Source: Sabellastarte sp. h YS-2021
Taxonomy: Eukaryota > Annelida > Polychaeta > Sabellida > Sabellidae
Direction of reading: 5' to 3'
Length of the DNA: 64,000 nt
NCBI GenBank assembly: GCA_964017235.1
Contig: OZ024935.1
Span: forward strand, 31,475,596-31,539,595
The notes below the pieces were generated by a model. It was not told the DNA's origin. It saw only the letters and a list, made by a program, of their open reading frames with translations, and ran no database searches. Positions 35,301-46,300 of the stretch are shown here, one piece after another. The number at the start of each line of letters is the position of its first letter. Position 1 is the stretch's first letter. A program made the position numbers and the translations under genes.

Positions 35301-38012
35301 CCTTTGTAACCGGTCTTTTGGTCTACGAGTCCAGCTGACAGCAAATTTAAAAGATAATAATTTCCTCTTGTGGAACACTATGATTATTATAATAATGCTT
35401 TTGTGAATAATATTCAGTTTTCCTCACAAATAAGTTAGAATATAATGATCAATAAAATTTACTCACTTTTAGTTAATGCGACTTCTATGCAACAGAAGGA
35501 GTCATGGTGGCAGAGTGGTAACAGAACCTTGACCATCTGTATGTACTTGTTTTCTCTGCCATTCCAACTACCCATGTGATATGACCTGTACAGTGTTGAA
35601 AGCGACGTAAAACCCCAAATAAATAAATCTATGCAGCAGAAAGTTCAGAATATAGAACATGGGTATACCCACTCAGACATTCTTTATGTGACATTACATT
35701 GTATAATTCATGTGACTCCACAGGGAACATCCACAAGTGGTTGTATGCACCACGTGGTTGTGCAGTTTTGTGGGTGAATCCCAAACACCATTCATATGTG
35801 AGACCTGTGGTGACGTCACATAATTACAATGCCGATACCTTGCAGCAGGACTTTGCAACACAAGGGACAAAAGATGACACACCTTACTACTCCGTGAATA
35901 AAGCTGTGGAGGTTTATCAATCCCTGGGTGGACTGGTCAGTATCTACATTGATGTGTGCTTTGGTTTAGAACCATCGTTATTAATATATTTCATATACTT
36001 ACGATGCTGAGGGGGTCATTTGGAGCTGTTACAGCGTGTATCAGTTCCTTCATGAACTGGTTAGTGTATTTAAGTGTACAAGATGAGGTATTTCTTGAAG
36101 CAGTTATTTTTAAAGCAAGATACGCATACAACAGTTATCTTTCAAAAGCACTAGATACACGATTCTTATCACTTTGAATTAGATAGCAAGTTCCTACACT
36201 TCACAGCAGGCCAAAGTGTCCCAGTGGCAAACAAATTTGGCAAACAGTGTGGTAGTGAGTTAGCATCTAGGTCATGACAACATGTGAGAGCAAGATCTTC
36301 TGACCGTTCCAGTTATGACTTTAGCTTGTGAAGGGAATGTACAATTAAATGTGACCTTGTGCAATGTGGAAAAAAATATCTTTGGTCTTGCATAACAAAA
36401 TTGAAAGTATTTTGACCTGGAAACCCTAACAGTTACCCTAAGTTATTTATCCAGTGAATAACAGTATCCCAATACATTGGCGTATCATGAACAACATCAG
36501 TTTCTTGAATTTTTTTTTATCAGATATAATTTTGTTCTGCAAACTTCATACACATATTGAGATTGTATCTTTGTATATATGAAAAGATTTCATGGCATTC
36601 AAAGTGTAACACATTAAACCTTTCAGCATTGTACACGTACTTACTTATTTTGTTTTTTTATTGTGACACATTTTCTCTATGTTACACTGTCAGACCACAA
36701 ATGAAAACAAATCCATTATCTTTGATGGAATACTTGCATTGTTTTTATATTGAACTACATTCTACTCAGTCCAAGATACCTGTGTACGCATCTAGTCTAC
36801 TGGACCAGGCCACTGAGATGCTCAGTAAAGCCTGGGCAACTGAAAAATTCCCCATTCCAAAAGAGATGGAGGCACCCTTCATGAGGCTGGTGCGAATGCC
36901 TGATTTAAAGAAATATCCCATAGAAGACCACACTGTAAGTTAATAAACATTAAGTTTCATTAAATGGTGTTACTTTGTGCCTGAAATAAGCAAATTATAT
37001 ATCATGCTGAATTCATCATCTATGAATTTGATTAAATGTCAACTGACTTATGCTGCATCTCATGGACAGTAAATTCTTGGTCTCTGGACAACATACTGGC
37101 TGGTGATATGCTTCTTGGTTGTATATTTTGTATTTTTACTGGGATCATGATTATAGCTTATAGATACAATTTGCTGAAAAACTTGGGTTTGAATTAAATT
37201 AACACAAACGTATAGTTATGTGCAGCAACCCAATCGTTATTGTAGATAGTTAACTAGCTCCAGGACTCAGATGCAACAGATTGAAAGTTTTAAGAACTCT
37301 TAATTTTCATCTGTAAAACAATATTTGAGAAATAACAAATTAGTTTTAAATCAGAATATATGACTATTAATCATATCTAGATATACTGATCATCCACCTT
37401 TCTTGTGTTATCACATTCTACTTTTAGTTTATTGCAGGTTCACACTGTTCTGGTAAATTGTCTCTAATCCTGAATCGTTTCAAGTTTAAGGTTTCATTAT
37501 AAAGAGCCAGTAAAACTTAATAAAATATCAATACGTCCATTATATTCCCAGACTGGAAATAGAAACATGGAATATGTTTAACATGCTACAGTGTACCACA
37601 TGTGTAAATCAGTGACAGAAACAGTCGCAGGTACTTAATGTGCCAAGGAAGTCCAGAAATGTGACCATTTCTAGATCCAACTCACCAAACACACTCTATA
37701 GGGTTTGTGCCTTAATCCTTTTTAACGGCTTAAAATATGTCCGGCACTTTTTTGTTCCTTCAGGTTACTTCAGTTTTGGTCGTGGATCAAACTTGTGTAT
37801 CCATTGTTTTTGACTTGTTGTTTCAGGCAGTATTTTCTGACGTGCACACTCTAATGTATGGCCTATACAGTAGGTTTAAAATAACAGTGGTTGTCCTGGG
37901 AATTCACAATAAAGTATGGGTGAGGATGGCAGCCAATGTGTACAATCAGATGAGTGACTATGAAGCATTGCGAGATGCAGTACTTACACTAAAACAAGAA
38001 GAAACGGGCTAA
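23328..38012 (+). CDS. PLP-dependent class V aminotransferase, isopenicillin-N-epimerase-like, 8 exons
   Basis: I assembled eight exons by GT/AG borders and phase: 23328-23440, 23952-24094, 24547-24660, 33549-33662, 34513-34674, 35724-35935, 36770-36934, 37827-38012. They join to 1209 nt, 402 residues plus stop, with no frame conflict. Motifs in order: [13 protein letters not shown] (19-31), PNATTG (81-86), [10 protein letters not shown] (Asp191 to hold the pyridine nitrogen) and [12 protein letters not shown], where Lys220 is the expected PLP Schiff-base lysine. The C-terminal small domain ends in [15 protein letters not shown]. Length fits CefD-family enzymes (about 400). There is no signal peptide, so it is probably cytosolic. 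The reaction is not known in animals: related enzymes are epimerases, cysteine or selenocysteine lyases and desulfurases. An AG directly before the ATG leaves room for a 5' UTR exon. A polyadenylation signal AATAAA lies at 38189. Intron 3 is swollen by transposons. Confidence 0.93.
25003..25017. repeat. End fragment of the palindromic MITE family
   Basis: TGAATACGGGCCCTG matches the right end of the element at 17623-18089 and is preceded by CTAAGACC. It is a short remnant just left of the Harbinger terminal repeat. Confidence 0.4.
25494..26549 (+). pseudogene. Harbinger transposase (HARBI1-like DDE nuclease), internally deleted and frameshifted
   Basis: From the ATG at 25494 the first frame gives a Gln/Pro-rich head, [33 protein letters not shown], then a stop at 25827-25829. 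In the next frame [20 protein letters not shown] supplies the first catalytic Asp, followed by [18 protein letters not shown]. After a stop near 25946 a third frame gives [34 protein letters not shown] (second Asp) and [12 protein letters not shown] (catalytic Glu), then ends at 26549. Compared with intact family members, about 90-100 residues are missing between TRLA and ALGALDGKH, where the LRFLATG block should be. All DDE residues survive but the protein cannot be made in one piece. Confidence 0.9.
26640..27210. repeat. About 57-bp minisatellite with an inverted counterpart inside the Harbinger element
   Basis: 26655-26840 carries four imperfect units around CCAACAAACAGACAAACCCA followed by ATGCCAAACATAA. 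On the other side of a 220-base spacer, 27055-27205 carries the complementary words (TATTGGGTTTGTCTGTTTCT, TTATGTTTGGTATTTGG). The two blocks could pair as a long imperfect hairpin between the two convergent genes. Translations through the block are artefacts. Confidence 0.7.
27546..28748 (-). CDS. Harbinger accessory DNA-binding protein, MADF/SANT-Myb-like
   Basis: 400 residues, uninterrupted. Residues 1-65 are a Lys/Glu-rich charged head, possibly coiled coil. Residues about 78-172 form a MADF/SANT-like domain: [20 protein letters not shown], then [29 protein letters not shown] and [12 protein letters not shown]. This is the type of second protein carried by animal Harbinger elements (the NAIF1-related group), which is known to help nuclear import and end recognition of the transposase. 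The C-terminal half is Ser/Thr/Gln-rich with a poly-Gln tract encoded by CTG repeats on the plus strand. It converges on the transposase remnant. An alternative start is Met7. An intact accessory gene beside a ruined transposase is notable. Confidence 0.85.
   Translation of the reverse strand: MLLTGVMRKEKGGKREKKKMEERQEEREKESGEVEEGTQEIEERLELTEEACEEEERCEEDLESHSAAKRARVCSTFTDSQETAIVEFVKEHPELCDKEHARFHDRQKKEALWAEISAELKLQPFDVRRWFESQQTHYGKLSKLQSGQAPREMTKRQSWVYQQMGFLKTHIRRKGASRSSGFEASPNTSKQDKSRGSTTDTEHLESSVLRESRSQSMFTSTPVSTDSKILEHFDQMRTLISGFLQQKSDRQHFFDYVASEAEKMTQEEFEDLKGRIFRDIESIKSNSRRQALPRSDTITTESQRVGLLPTTTQQASTSTQAAASSSYVYYTPSPLGFGNPPSVLTVRDEGSRHNLSGILSQLPDLTSTKIIEQPQQQQQQQPQLFTITTTAPPQQQQPPQ
29477..30065. 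other. Intron 3 sequence
   Basis: No gene or repeat recognised between the Harbinger right end and the tRNA gene. Confidence 0.5.
30066..30153 (+). tRNA. tRNA-Tyr (GTA) with 15-nt intron
   Basis: A complete cloverleaf. The acceptor stem CCCGTGA pairs with TCGCGGG followed by discriminator A at 30153. The D arm GCTCAGTTGGTAGAGC holds the A box. The anticodon stem GAGGA/TCCTT encloses loop CTGTAGA with anticodon GTA. The intron is 30103-30117, one base 3' of the anticodon, which is the conserved position in eukaryotic tRNA-Tyr. The T arm contains GGTTCGACTCC (B box). A TTTT terminator follows at 30161-30164. The CCA end is not encoded. It lies in sense orientation within intron 3 of the aminotransferase gene and would be transcribed by RNA polymerase III on its own promoter. 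Confidence 0.95.
30489..30809. repeat. Minisatellite, about 20-bp unit, roughly 16 copies
   Basis: Imperfect head-to-tail units such as CCACAAGATACTAAGTCGTTC and CCACAAGTTAGCAAGTCATTA alternate, giving a 40-bp higher-order period in the second half. Both strands are open over this stretch only because of the repeat; the translations are not genes. Confidence 0.9.
31043..31081. repeat. C-rich low-complexity tract
   Basis: An almost pure C tract with CCCCACCCC steps, followed by a short ACACACAC run near 31110. G-quadruplex potential on the minus strand. Confidence 0.8.
31365..31850. repeat. Two direct repeats of about 243 bp
   Basis: Copy 1 (from about 31365) and copy 2 (from about 31608) share GATGATAATATAACAT-like starts, ACATAACATCT, CAATGTAAACATATAAGTA and the end CCCCTAGAGTTC. 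Divergence is moderate. No ORF. Confidence 0.75.
31851..33124. other. Intron 3 sequence, moderate GC, no gene recognised
   Basis: Less AT-rich than its surroundings, with only short open frames and many CATCCAG/CAGCAG words. It could be an unrecognised non-autonomous repeat, but I found no terminal repeats. Confidence 0.35.
33125..33405 (+). mobile_element. tRNA-derived SINE, full length
   Basis: The head is tRNA-like, with an A box TGGCAGAGTGG at 33135-33145 and a B box GGTTCTATTCC at 33177-33187. The body contains GTGGGAAAGCTGGTAGTTGC and ACCATCTGTATGTACTTG. The 3' part is GATATGACCTGTACAGTGTT then GAAAGCGACGTAAAACCCC, ending in a pure (AAAT)n tail. Mollusc SINEs commonly end this way (established knowledge, quoted from memory). 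It stops about 140 bases before exon 4 of the aminotransferase gene, in sense orientation. Confidence 0.88.
34085..34170 (+). mobile_element. SINE body fragment
   Basis: AACTACCCGGCCTGATAGGA then CCTGTACAGAGTGTTAAA matches the 3' body of the SINE at 33125-33405. Head and tail are missing. Confidence 0.6.
35502..35628 (+). mobile_element. SINE copy with internal deletion
   Basis: GGTGGCAGAGTGGTAACAGA joins the A-box region straight to ACCTTGACCATCTGTATGTA, skipping the B box. It then follows the full copy through AGCGACGTAAAACCCCAAAT. The junction falls at the GAGTGGTAACA word that occurs twice in the full copy (33140 and 33281), so recombination between these words explains the deletion. Confidence 0.85.
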
Positions 38013-39744
38013 ATATTTTTGTCAAGTTTTAAGTGACATTTTAAGCATATACATACATGTATATACATATGTACTGTACATATTATTTGTCTTATATATA
38101 CATATGTTATATGCAATAACTGTGATTCTTCTTTAATTTTATTGCAGAATTATTTAATGCTTGTCATATCATTTAAATGTAAATATAAAATAAACAAGGG
38201 CTGTAGTAACATATGGTGCACCTGCAGTTAATTTTTATATTTTATGTCTTACAATTGTCAATGGTTTACCATTTTTAAGACAGGAAAGTTGTTATAGATT
38301 CCCAGTACAGGAATTATTCCTGTTATCTCTGATTATCAAAATGTGCTCAGTTATACCCCTTTCACATTACAGGCAGTATACCCTACATTAATAGACATTG
38401 GGCAAAATGCCCCTGCCCTTCAACTATCGTCTGATGTCTATATGTGAACTTGTGAGACAGTGGTCCACCATCCCAATCCTTGAGCATCCCTTGGAAATTT
38501 TAAATAATTAAAATTTCCACCTCTGAAGGTCACAATATCAGTTTCTATCAATCATCTGCCCTTGTCAGCCCTAATACCATCCTTATATCGGTGTCCGTCA
38601 GTCCTTGTTAGTGACTTTCCGTACACATATTTTTGATGCAGTAAGCGAAGGTGAAATGACGTACAACTTGATTGGATAAGGGGTTTAAAAGTTAGACATT
38701 TTTAATACCTTTTGTATTGACAGTGGGGGATGTTCAGTCACTGTTGAGCTTCTTATTTACTACTGTTACACAAGTATAACTATGATATCTTAACATGACC
38801 AAAGGCAATGCATCTGTATCAATTCAGTTCAGGGGTCGCGATTACACCGTCCGAGTATGTTAAAAACACGGTATTTCAGATTTGGACGTGAATTTCCTTT
38901 GTCAGTGCATCCATCAGGACTCGAAGAAAATATTTCTCCTTTAGAAGTGAATCCATGAGGACTCGAAGAAAATATTTCTCCTTTAGAAGTGAATTTTGGT
39001 TGGCAGAAAGTGTAGATATGCATGCAATATATATAATACTGAAGATAAGCTTTATATTTCATAATTAAATGGTTTCGAGCGATTTCCGGGCAAGTTGTTT
39101 ACCTTAACCATTGTAAAGCAAGATTTCATGTGTGACTTCAAAAACAGCCAATGAGTACACTAGCAAATCTACTCAAAATGTTATATATGTAAAGAAAGTC
39201 TGATCTCTGCTCGGAAACAAGCCAGGACGGTGAACTTTCATGGGAGATGAACTATACTAAATCTCGGAAACTCTTGATATTAACACACACACACACACAC
39301 ACACACCCACCCCCACCCCCCCGAAAAGTCCCCCGGAAAATAAAAGCTGTAACATTCGAAAATATTGTCACAGGATGTAACAGAAACATTATCTCTGGAA
39401 TTTTTGTCAAACAAAAAGCAACAGAAACTACAAATATTTGTCTTCCAAACAGTATAAATGCCATATTTGTAGCTTAAACAAGATAATCATACAAAATAAA
39501 TTTCACTCTAATTGCACTAAAATGAAGTTTGTTGACTAGGGTTCAGCTTTTTAAATTTTTTTTTTAAAATTGATTTATCGACAGATACATATTATTTATC
39601 AGTAGAAAGGAAATTGAATAGTGCTACTATATATTTAATGGTATCCAGAAATAAGGGAGAAAATTATTACTTGCACTCTATTTTCACTCAGTGGTACCCT
39701 TTTTTGATGTGCCTAAGGTACAAGGTACCTGACATTTCATAACC
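38013..39744. other. Intergenic, with short repeats
   Basis: Contains the aminotransferase polyadenylation signal (38189). A 42-bp block is duplicated at 38905-38946 and 38947-38988 (CATCAGGACTCGAAGAAAAT). A (CA)n tract at about 39284-39306 is followed by C-rich sequence. No gene. Confidence 0.6.
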
Positions 39745-40165
39745 CTAACCGGAAATCTGATGTCCCATCAATGATGCTGTCTTTCAGCTGACACTCGTTG
39801 CCGATCTGGGCATCAGAACACGGCCCATTACTCCTCTACACATAGCAGCTTGTAGTCAGTGTACACAATAGCTAACATCACCACTGAGTAGAAACTGTTG
39901 TAATTGTAATACCTGGAGCCTGACTGCTTTGAATCGCCTATAGTCACATGTTTTCCATCAAAGGCTCCCACAGCATAGTTGAAATTTTATCTTTGGACAC
40001 TTAACTGCTCCCCTCTTAGACAAAGGAATATTGCCTCACACACTTCTGGCAGGAAAACTGAGAGGATGGTGATGTAAGCCACCCTGAAGCCATACATTAG
40101 GTCTTGTAGGAGTCCCCTGTGATCAGGTATCTCAGTGTGATGGCCATCATAAACCCAGATGGAAG
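39745..40165 (-). pseudogene. PIF/Harbinger-like transposase remnant
   Basis: Read on the minus strand in broken frames: AITLRYLITGDSYK (the LRxLATGxS block), then GAFDGKHVTIGDSKQSGSRY (first catalytic Asp, with one substitution needed in my reading), YYNYNSFYSVVMLAIV, and SDAQIGNECQLKDSIIDG. Stops and frameshifts separate every block and the second Asp and Glu regions were not found. It is a different lineage from the intronic Harbinger element and may be related to the N-terminal fragment at 8690-9059. Not functional. Confidence 0.65.
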
Positions 40166-41628
40166 TGGCTCACAAAATCATGCATCCATGACACCACTGT
40201 CAGTACTAGTAGGATGACAGCAGCACTAACATTGTTGACCAAGATGCAACCCCCATTAACATCCACTCATCTTAAACAGCTGCTATACAAACACCTGTTG
40301 CCGAAAGAATAACTGGTCTCAAACTTGAATGGGTGTAGCAGCCTTTAACTGCTGATTACCTTGAAGGACAGTTCAGCTGGGCTAGGAGTCTTCTGATGTG
40401 GTCAGATTTGACCTTGGACCCCTCTTTCAAGGTTAAATGAGGATGGCCAAAGTTAAAAGTTCTTATTAATCACTTATTACTGGTATAGGGAATCATGTGA
40501 TGGGAGTCTTCTGAAGTGGTCAGGTTTGACCTTGAAACCCTCCTTATTTACCTCTTCACTTTGGTGCTTTAGCCTTCCATATAAAATTGCTAGCTGTAGG
40601 GACGCTCTGTTTTTATGTACAAAGCATTTTGTCGAGTTACATAGTGTAGCGATGAGATGTTTAACATCAATATTATGCTGCATAAAGGTTTTCATCATTC
40701 ATTTAGTTAGATAGTTTCTAAAGTTTCATTATTAAAGCTCATAATGTCCTATAATTGCTAAAAACATCTCAATACATTTGCAAATTTTAGAAGCAAACAA
40801 ACTTTTAGAATGACATCCACATGAGACTTGTACATTTAAACACATCTTCTGTGATGAGATTGGAGGAAACCAGAGTTATTTGAGTATTGTTTGGTAGACC
40901 CTGACATTTTTAGAATGTAACTGAAACCAATTTTAACAGTCAAAGCAAAACAAGAATAATGGTGTCTCTAATGGACATGTCTCATATTGCAGAAAAAAGG
41001 GAACTAAAAGTTAATTTGCATGGCATTTTATGGCATTTATTTTGGCTTAGTTTTGTGGACAAATCTAAAAACTGATTTTAAAATTAACCATCTATCATAT
41101 ATCTGCCACTGCACTTACATCAAGAATTTAAACATAAAGCCCATTCCTTACAAAATTTATTTGTTTTGAAAAAAAATTACAGTGCTTAATTTTTAATAGG
41201 AGGATTGGGCTTCATGAGTTATGAGTGTGTTGTATTTTATTTGAAACAGGAAATAGTACTGCAAATGTTTGATAATGGGTGTTATGTTTATGATCAACTA
41301 TATTAGATTTAAGAAACTGCAATTGCATATGTAACAAGATCCTTTTCTAAAGACGTGCCAAATCGATCAATTTCCCGTTTTTCATAGCTTGAAGTTTTAT
41401 GCAATGAATATGCAAATTAAACAATGATGAATTGACACAAGTCTAATGTTCGTTTACTATTTCAAATCACAGTTTGGTCATTATTTATATCTTGGTTACA
41501 CAATCAGTATTTTTCCTAAGTTGTCTCTTCTTATTCACATGATACCATGATGCAATTTATGTCAAAGTGCAGGCATATGTCAATCTACAAGCAGCGTTAT
41601 TTCGTACATTTCATTTGAAAGCTTCACT
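40166..41628. other. Intergenic, upstream of transporter copy 1
   Basis: A block around GTCTTCTGATGTGGTCAG is present twice (about 40388 and 40507, GGAGTCTTCTGAAGTGGTCA). No gene or promoter element recognised. Confidence 0.4.
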
Positions 41629-43393
41629 ATGCATAGTTCAGTTTCCAGGTGAGTTAAAGTTTAAGTCTTCTGTCATAAGTTCTGAGATTGTTCATTTGTA
41701 TATTTCCAAATAGTTCCAGGCATATGAAGAGTTACAATTATGTATGTTTCTCTTCATTAGTTGTATGACAATGCTACTTAATTAATTCAATGATATCAAG
41801 GTTTACTTCAAGAACTCACAACATTTGCATCCAAATTCATTATTCGTGCAGTCTATATAGGACAGTTGAACTGTCTGCTTTGCTTCACATTTGTGAATTT
41901 TTATACATTAAATTTTTTTTAACTATTCAACTTAAGAGTAAATATCATATTGATAATGTATTTTCAGCAACCTGGATATTCACCCAAAGGATATTCCAGT
42001 GCACAGAATTCATATTATCTGGACCCTCTGCTTGTATGCTGCATTTCTATCCCTTGGGTGTACCATAAGCATATCTGGTTCTACCTTGGTCCATGTTGGT
42101 TATCTCTATGGCACTGATGTGGCTGGCATGTCCATTGATTACACCTGTTCTTCTCTGGGATACCTGGCTGGATCACTTCTGTGTGCTCTGTTGTTTGACC
42201 GTTATAATCACGAGCTTCAGCTGTTTCTCTGCACTTTGACCATGGGTGTGTTCATGATGGTTCAACCCTGGCTGCCTCATTTGTACATGTTTTATGCTGC
42301 TTCCTTCATGAAGGCCATGGCTGGGGGATTCATCGATTCCTGTGGACAGTCTTATGCCATAAAACTTTGGACTGGTCATCGCTTTAAGGATCCCATTTTA
42401 CAAGGTGCTCACAGCACATGGTCACTGGGTGCATTTATTGGTCCATTTATAGTTGGTCCATTCCTAGTAGACCTCCCACCCAAAATTGGAATAGAAACCA
42501 ATACCACAAGCAACCTTACAATAATAATGCATGAAACATCGTCACCTGTCAGTGATGACCTGAAAGTTAATATTGATGGTATTGAAAATGTTCGATACCC
42601 TTATCTCATAGTTGGTATGATAGGATGTATGGTTTCCACAACATATGCTATCATTTTTTGTTTCATTAAATCAGTTAATAAACAGGAGACAAATAATTCA
42701 GGTGGCACAAATGAAAGTGGTCCACCAAGTGGTGAAACTTCAGGCTTCAAAATACCAATGTTGACTTTGCAGTTTTTCTTCTATTTCTTTTATATATGGT
42801 GTGAAAGCATCCCTGGAGGTTACATTGCAGCTTTTGTTATTGAAGGTCTGCATTGGCCAGTACATAAAGGTCCTCTGTTGACTTCAGTGTTTTGGGGAGC
42901 ATTAGGCATAGGTCGCATACTTGGAGCCCCAATGTCTGTCCTCTTCTCCCCAAGTACAATGATTGCCTTTAATATTGCTGTCACTACTGTTGCTTTCCTT
43001 GTGATGCTGTTTTCATCAATGATGCCAGAGTATGTGTTGTGGATATCTGTAGCTGCTGCAGGGATGGGAATGTCCACCACATTTGCATCAACCATACTAT
43101 GGACCTCCAACTACATCACCATCACTGGTAGCATTGGCTCACTCTCTTTAATAGCCTCTTCATGTGGTGTTATGTCTGCTGCGTCATTAACAGGATTTCT
43201 GTTTCAGAATATGAGTCACATGTGGGTGGTTTACCTTAGTTTGCTGGCTGCAATAATTCATACGGTGCTGTTTTCTGTTATGGGTATTTTTGCGAAGTGC
43301 CATATCATAGGAATTAACAAGAGCAAGGAGTTACAGGGAAGACAAGATAATATGAATGATATAGAATTGACACCATCTGTGAAACAAATATAA
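41629..43393 (+). CDS. MFS transporter, MFSD4/NaGLT1-like, copy 1
   Basis: Two exons: 41629-41648 (20 nt, MHSSVS plus AG) and 41968-43393, joined as AG|C, 481 residues. The small exon is supported because the same exon and phase occur in the two paralogues. About 12 membrane segments are visible, starting with LCLYAAFLSLGCTISISG. The first-half loop FDRYNHELQLF sits where MFS motif A lies. Between TM5 and TM6 is a hydrophilic loop with N-glycosylation sequons (NTT, NLT). A conserved block ENVRYPYLIVG follows, and the second half contains PGGYIAAFVIEGL. Family knowledge: sodium-dependent glucose transporter 1 / MFSD4 proteins move glucose or related solutes at the plasma membrane. The substrate here is unknown. 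It lacks nine N-terminal residues found in copies 2 and 3. Confidence 0.92.
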
Positions 43394-46300
43394 AATCGTT
43401 GAAATCAAAAATTGGATTAGCATTATAGTTTATACATTTAACACAAATACAAGTACACACATATATATTCTTAGCAAGAAAATATTATCTATTTAAATTT
43501 GGTTGTGCTGTAGTGATTTTCAATTTATCATGTGACTTTGTCAATATATTTAATGCTATTATCTATATTAACTTTTTAATCTTACTTTGTTTTCATTTCA
43601 AATTTTTTTCAAAATTATGTAATGAAAATGTCAATGTATTTTGGTGGTAATGGACAGAAATGTCATTTTTATTAGCCAGTGATAAGCACAAAACAAAGCT
43701 TATAAAGATCCAGCCACATACTTATGAACGTTTTGCATCAGGTCATTCCAAATGTCAGAGACTGTGATGATCCAGACTCCTTCAGTTTCTCAATTGTGAG
43801 GTATATCCTGCAGATATACAAAATGCATCAGAAACACATTGTTTTCTCATGAATATACAGTAATGCTTATTAAAGTTTAAGTCAAATGTCAAACTATAAA
43901 AAGGCACATAAAACACAGGAATTTGCAAAGCTTTTAATGATGCACATTTAACAACATTTAAGTTGCTACGAATGGCAAAATATTTTTACATTTCACACGT
44001 GGAATGTCAAAGGCATTTTTATCAATACTAATACTTTGAAGCATTAATTGCAAATACAGAGCAATTCATCTAATTTCCTTCAATAATATAATTAAGGCCA
44101 CCATATTATTGCATTGATATATGAAGATGGGGAAGTTGGTCCTACCTTAAATTATTTTGGTTTACACCACATGTGGTCCAATTTGATTGGTCCTCACCTG
44201 GCCTCCCTGCTTGAACCCCTAACCATCTGCCATTTTGAAGTTGAAGGCACTGGCAACATAGCACCAAGAAAAATGTTATCACCCTCCCCCCCCCCTATCT
44301 CTAAACAAGCACAATCATTAATTGTGTGCATGCTACTAGTGATTATATCACCTTTATAGTGTGTTGTGGGTACACCAAAAAGTTTATCACCCCCCCCCCT
44401 TCATTTCCCTCCCTTACTTCAAATAAGTTTAATGCTAACTGAGTTTCATATTGTGAACTTATTACTCTCTATAGTGTGTTGTAGGTACACCATGAGTAAC
44501 AATGGTGGAGTCGAAGGCATCATCATATCATACCTATAGAGCATGGAATATCATAGGAGTATGTATATATGCTTTCTCTGGGACATAATATCAGTGTGTT
44601 ACCTCTTCTGAATGTTTCCTGAGCCTTGTGTGGAATTTCTGATACCCTATTGTATTTGTATTGTATTAGAAGAGGATTCTTTTCAGAGGACCTACTGGTG
44701 TTTCCTGCTCTTTCATCAGGACAAGAGTTCCTATTGTGTGTCACGTTAACTCTTGCCTGTAAAAATTATACGATGATGTCTATACACATATGATCATTGT
44801 TATTGTATTTTATTCCACATTACTATTCTTACATTACAGATTAGTTGAGTTTGTGATCACATGTCTCTTTGTGATCATGAGCTAGTATTGTGTTAAGCAG
44901 AGGCTGCAATGCGCAGTCACTAGGGCCTTTCTATCATGTAGTGAGGGGATCACAAAGATCACAATCTCAATCTTAGTTATACCCAGTGTTTTAGTGCTTT
45001 CTTCATTTAATTGTAACACTGAAATGCACTCCTGTACTTTCAGTTTTGTTTTATCTTGTTTTTATACATTTCATTGCCGGTGTTTTCTGTACATTTCATT
45101 CACTCACTACAGATGTATATATGTATATGTCTACTAAATATATAAAGACAGTGAAGGGTTAGACTGAACTACAGTTCATTACTGATTACCTAACACACTG
45201 GTTATTCAATTACTGTTTTACTCCACCCTTCAATCCAATCTGTGTCTGTTTGCTGCCTTGGTTTGACCTTGCTTTGACCTTCAGGTCTGACCTGTAATTA
45301 AGACCTTGGATTCGACCTTTGCCTATTTCTGGCTGACATTTGCAGCCTTTTGGATTCATGGGTGGAGTCATCAGCTAGTAATAACACTCATACATATATA
45401 TATATACCAACACAACAATTTGTACGTGCTTGTACAATGATAATGTAGTTTTAGAATATATATATTATAATCCCAGTTGCCTTTTTTATTGTCTTCAACT
45501 TCCTGGGAACTGGACCTATATTTTGTTGAAAGTGTGGTTAAGGACAATCGCGCCTTTTGTCAGTATGCATATATTTGCACAGCGAAAACGGCTTGTATTT
45601 ATATACAGATGTCTGTGTGTCTTTTTCTGTGTATGCGCTGTTGTGTTGCGTTTGTGTCTGGCAAGTTGATTGAGGAGGGATGAAATAAAAAGCAATTTAT
45701 TTAGTTAGCCTATGGCTCGTGACTTTTATGCCAGAGGTGTGTATCGAGGGAGTTTTAACAAGCGCAGCTTGCTGATTTTGTCTTGAGTTGTTCTTTTGAT
45801 TATCAAAAGTTTCTTTCTGATATATATTTTTCAACATCACCCAGTCATTTTATCTTATATTTTAAAATGTTAAAGACAATATCTACAATATCACAAATAA
45901 TTGAAGAGTAAACATCCGTGGAAGCCCTTTTTGACATTGCTTGGCATGACATCAAAACATTATTGATCTGATTGGCAGTGTATGTAAGCTTTAACTTTTT
46001 AACAACAGAAATGACTTCAGAGTTTTCTGGCCTTTGTCTTTAAAATGTTATTTTTAAAATACAACCTCACAAAAGGAGATGGAGTATGGAATTTTGTGTC
46101 CAAAAGAACTGTCTTTATCAACAACACATTTTTGGAATTGGTTGTAGTAGTGAATGACAACTTGTTAACATATTTGACAAAAAATCACAACTCAGAATAT
46201 TTATTCAGTATTATGAAATTAACTACAATAATTGATTCTGAGAAGGCCATCAAACATTTTTCAACCGACTGACTTCCATGTGCATATACGCAATGGAGAT

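Noticed and set aside
42820-43110. Minus-strand ORF conserved opposite all three transporter genes (also 56357-56647 and 62253-62528)
   Set aside because: It recurs only because the plus-strand coding sequence is conserved; it is antisense shadow with no own signals.
44697-44722. Possible hammerhead ribozyme core on the minus strand (CCTGATGA ... GGAAAC)
   Set aside because: The eight bases between the two core boxes cannot form a stem II, and no stem I or III closes around the core.
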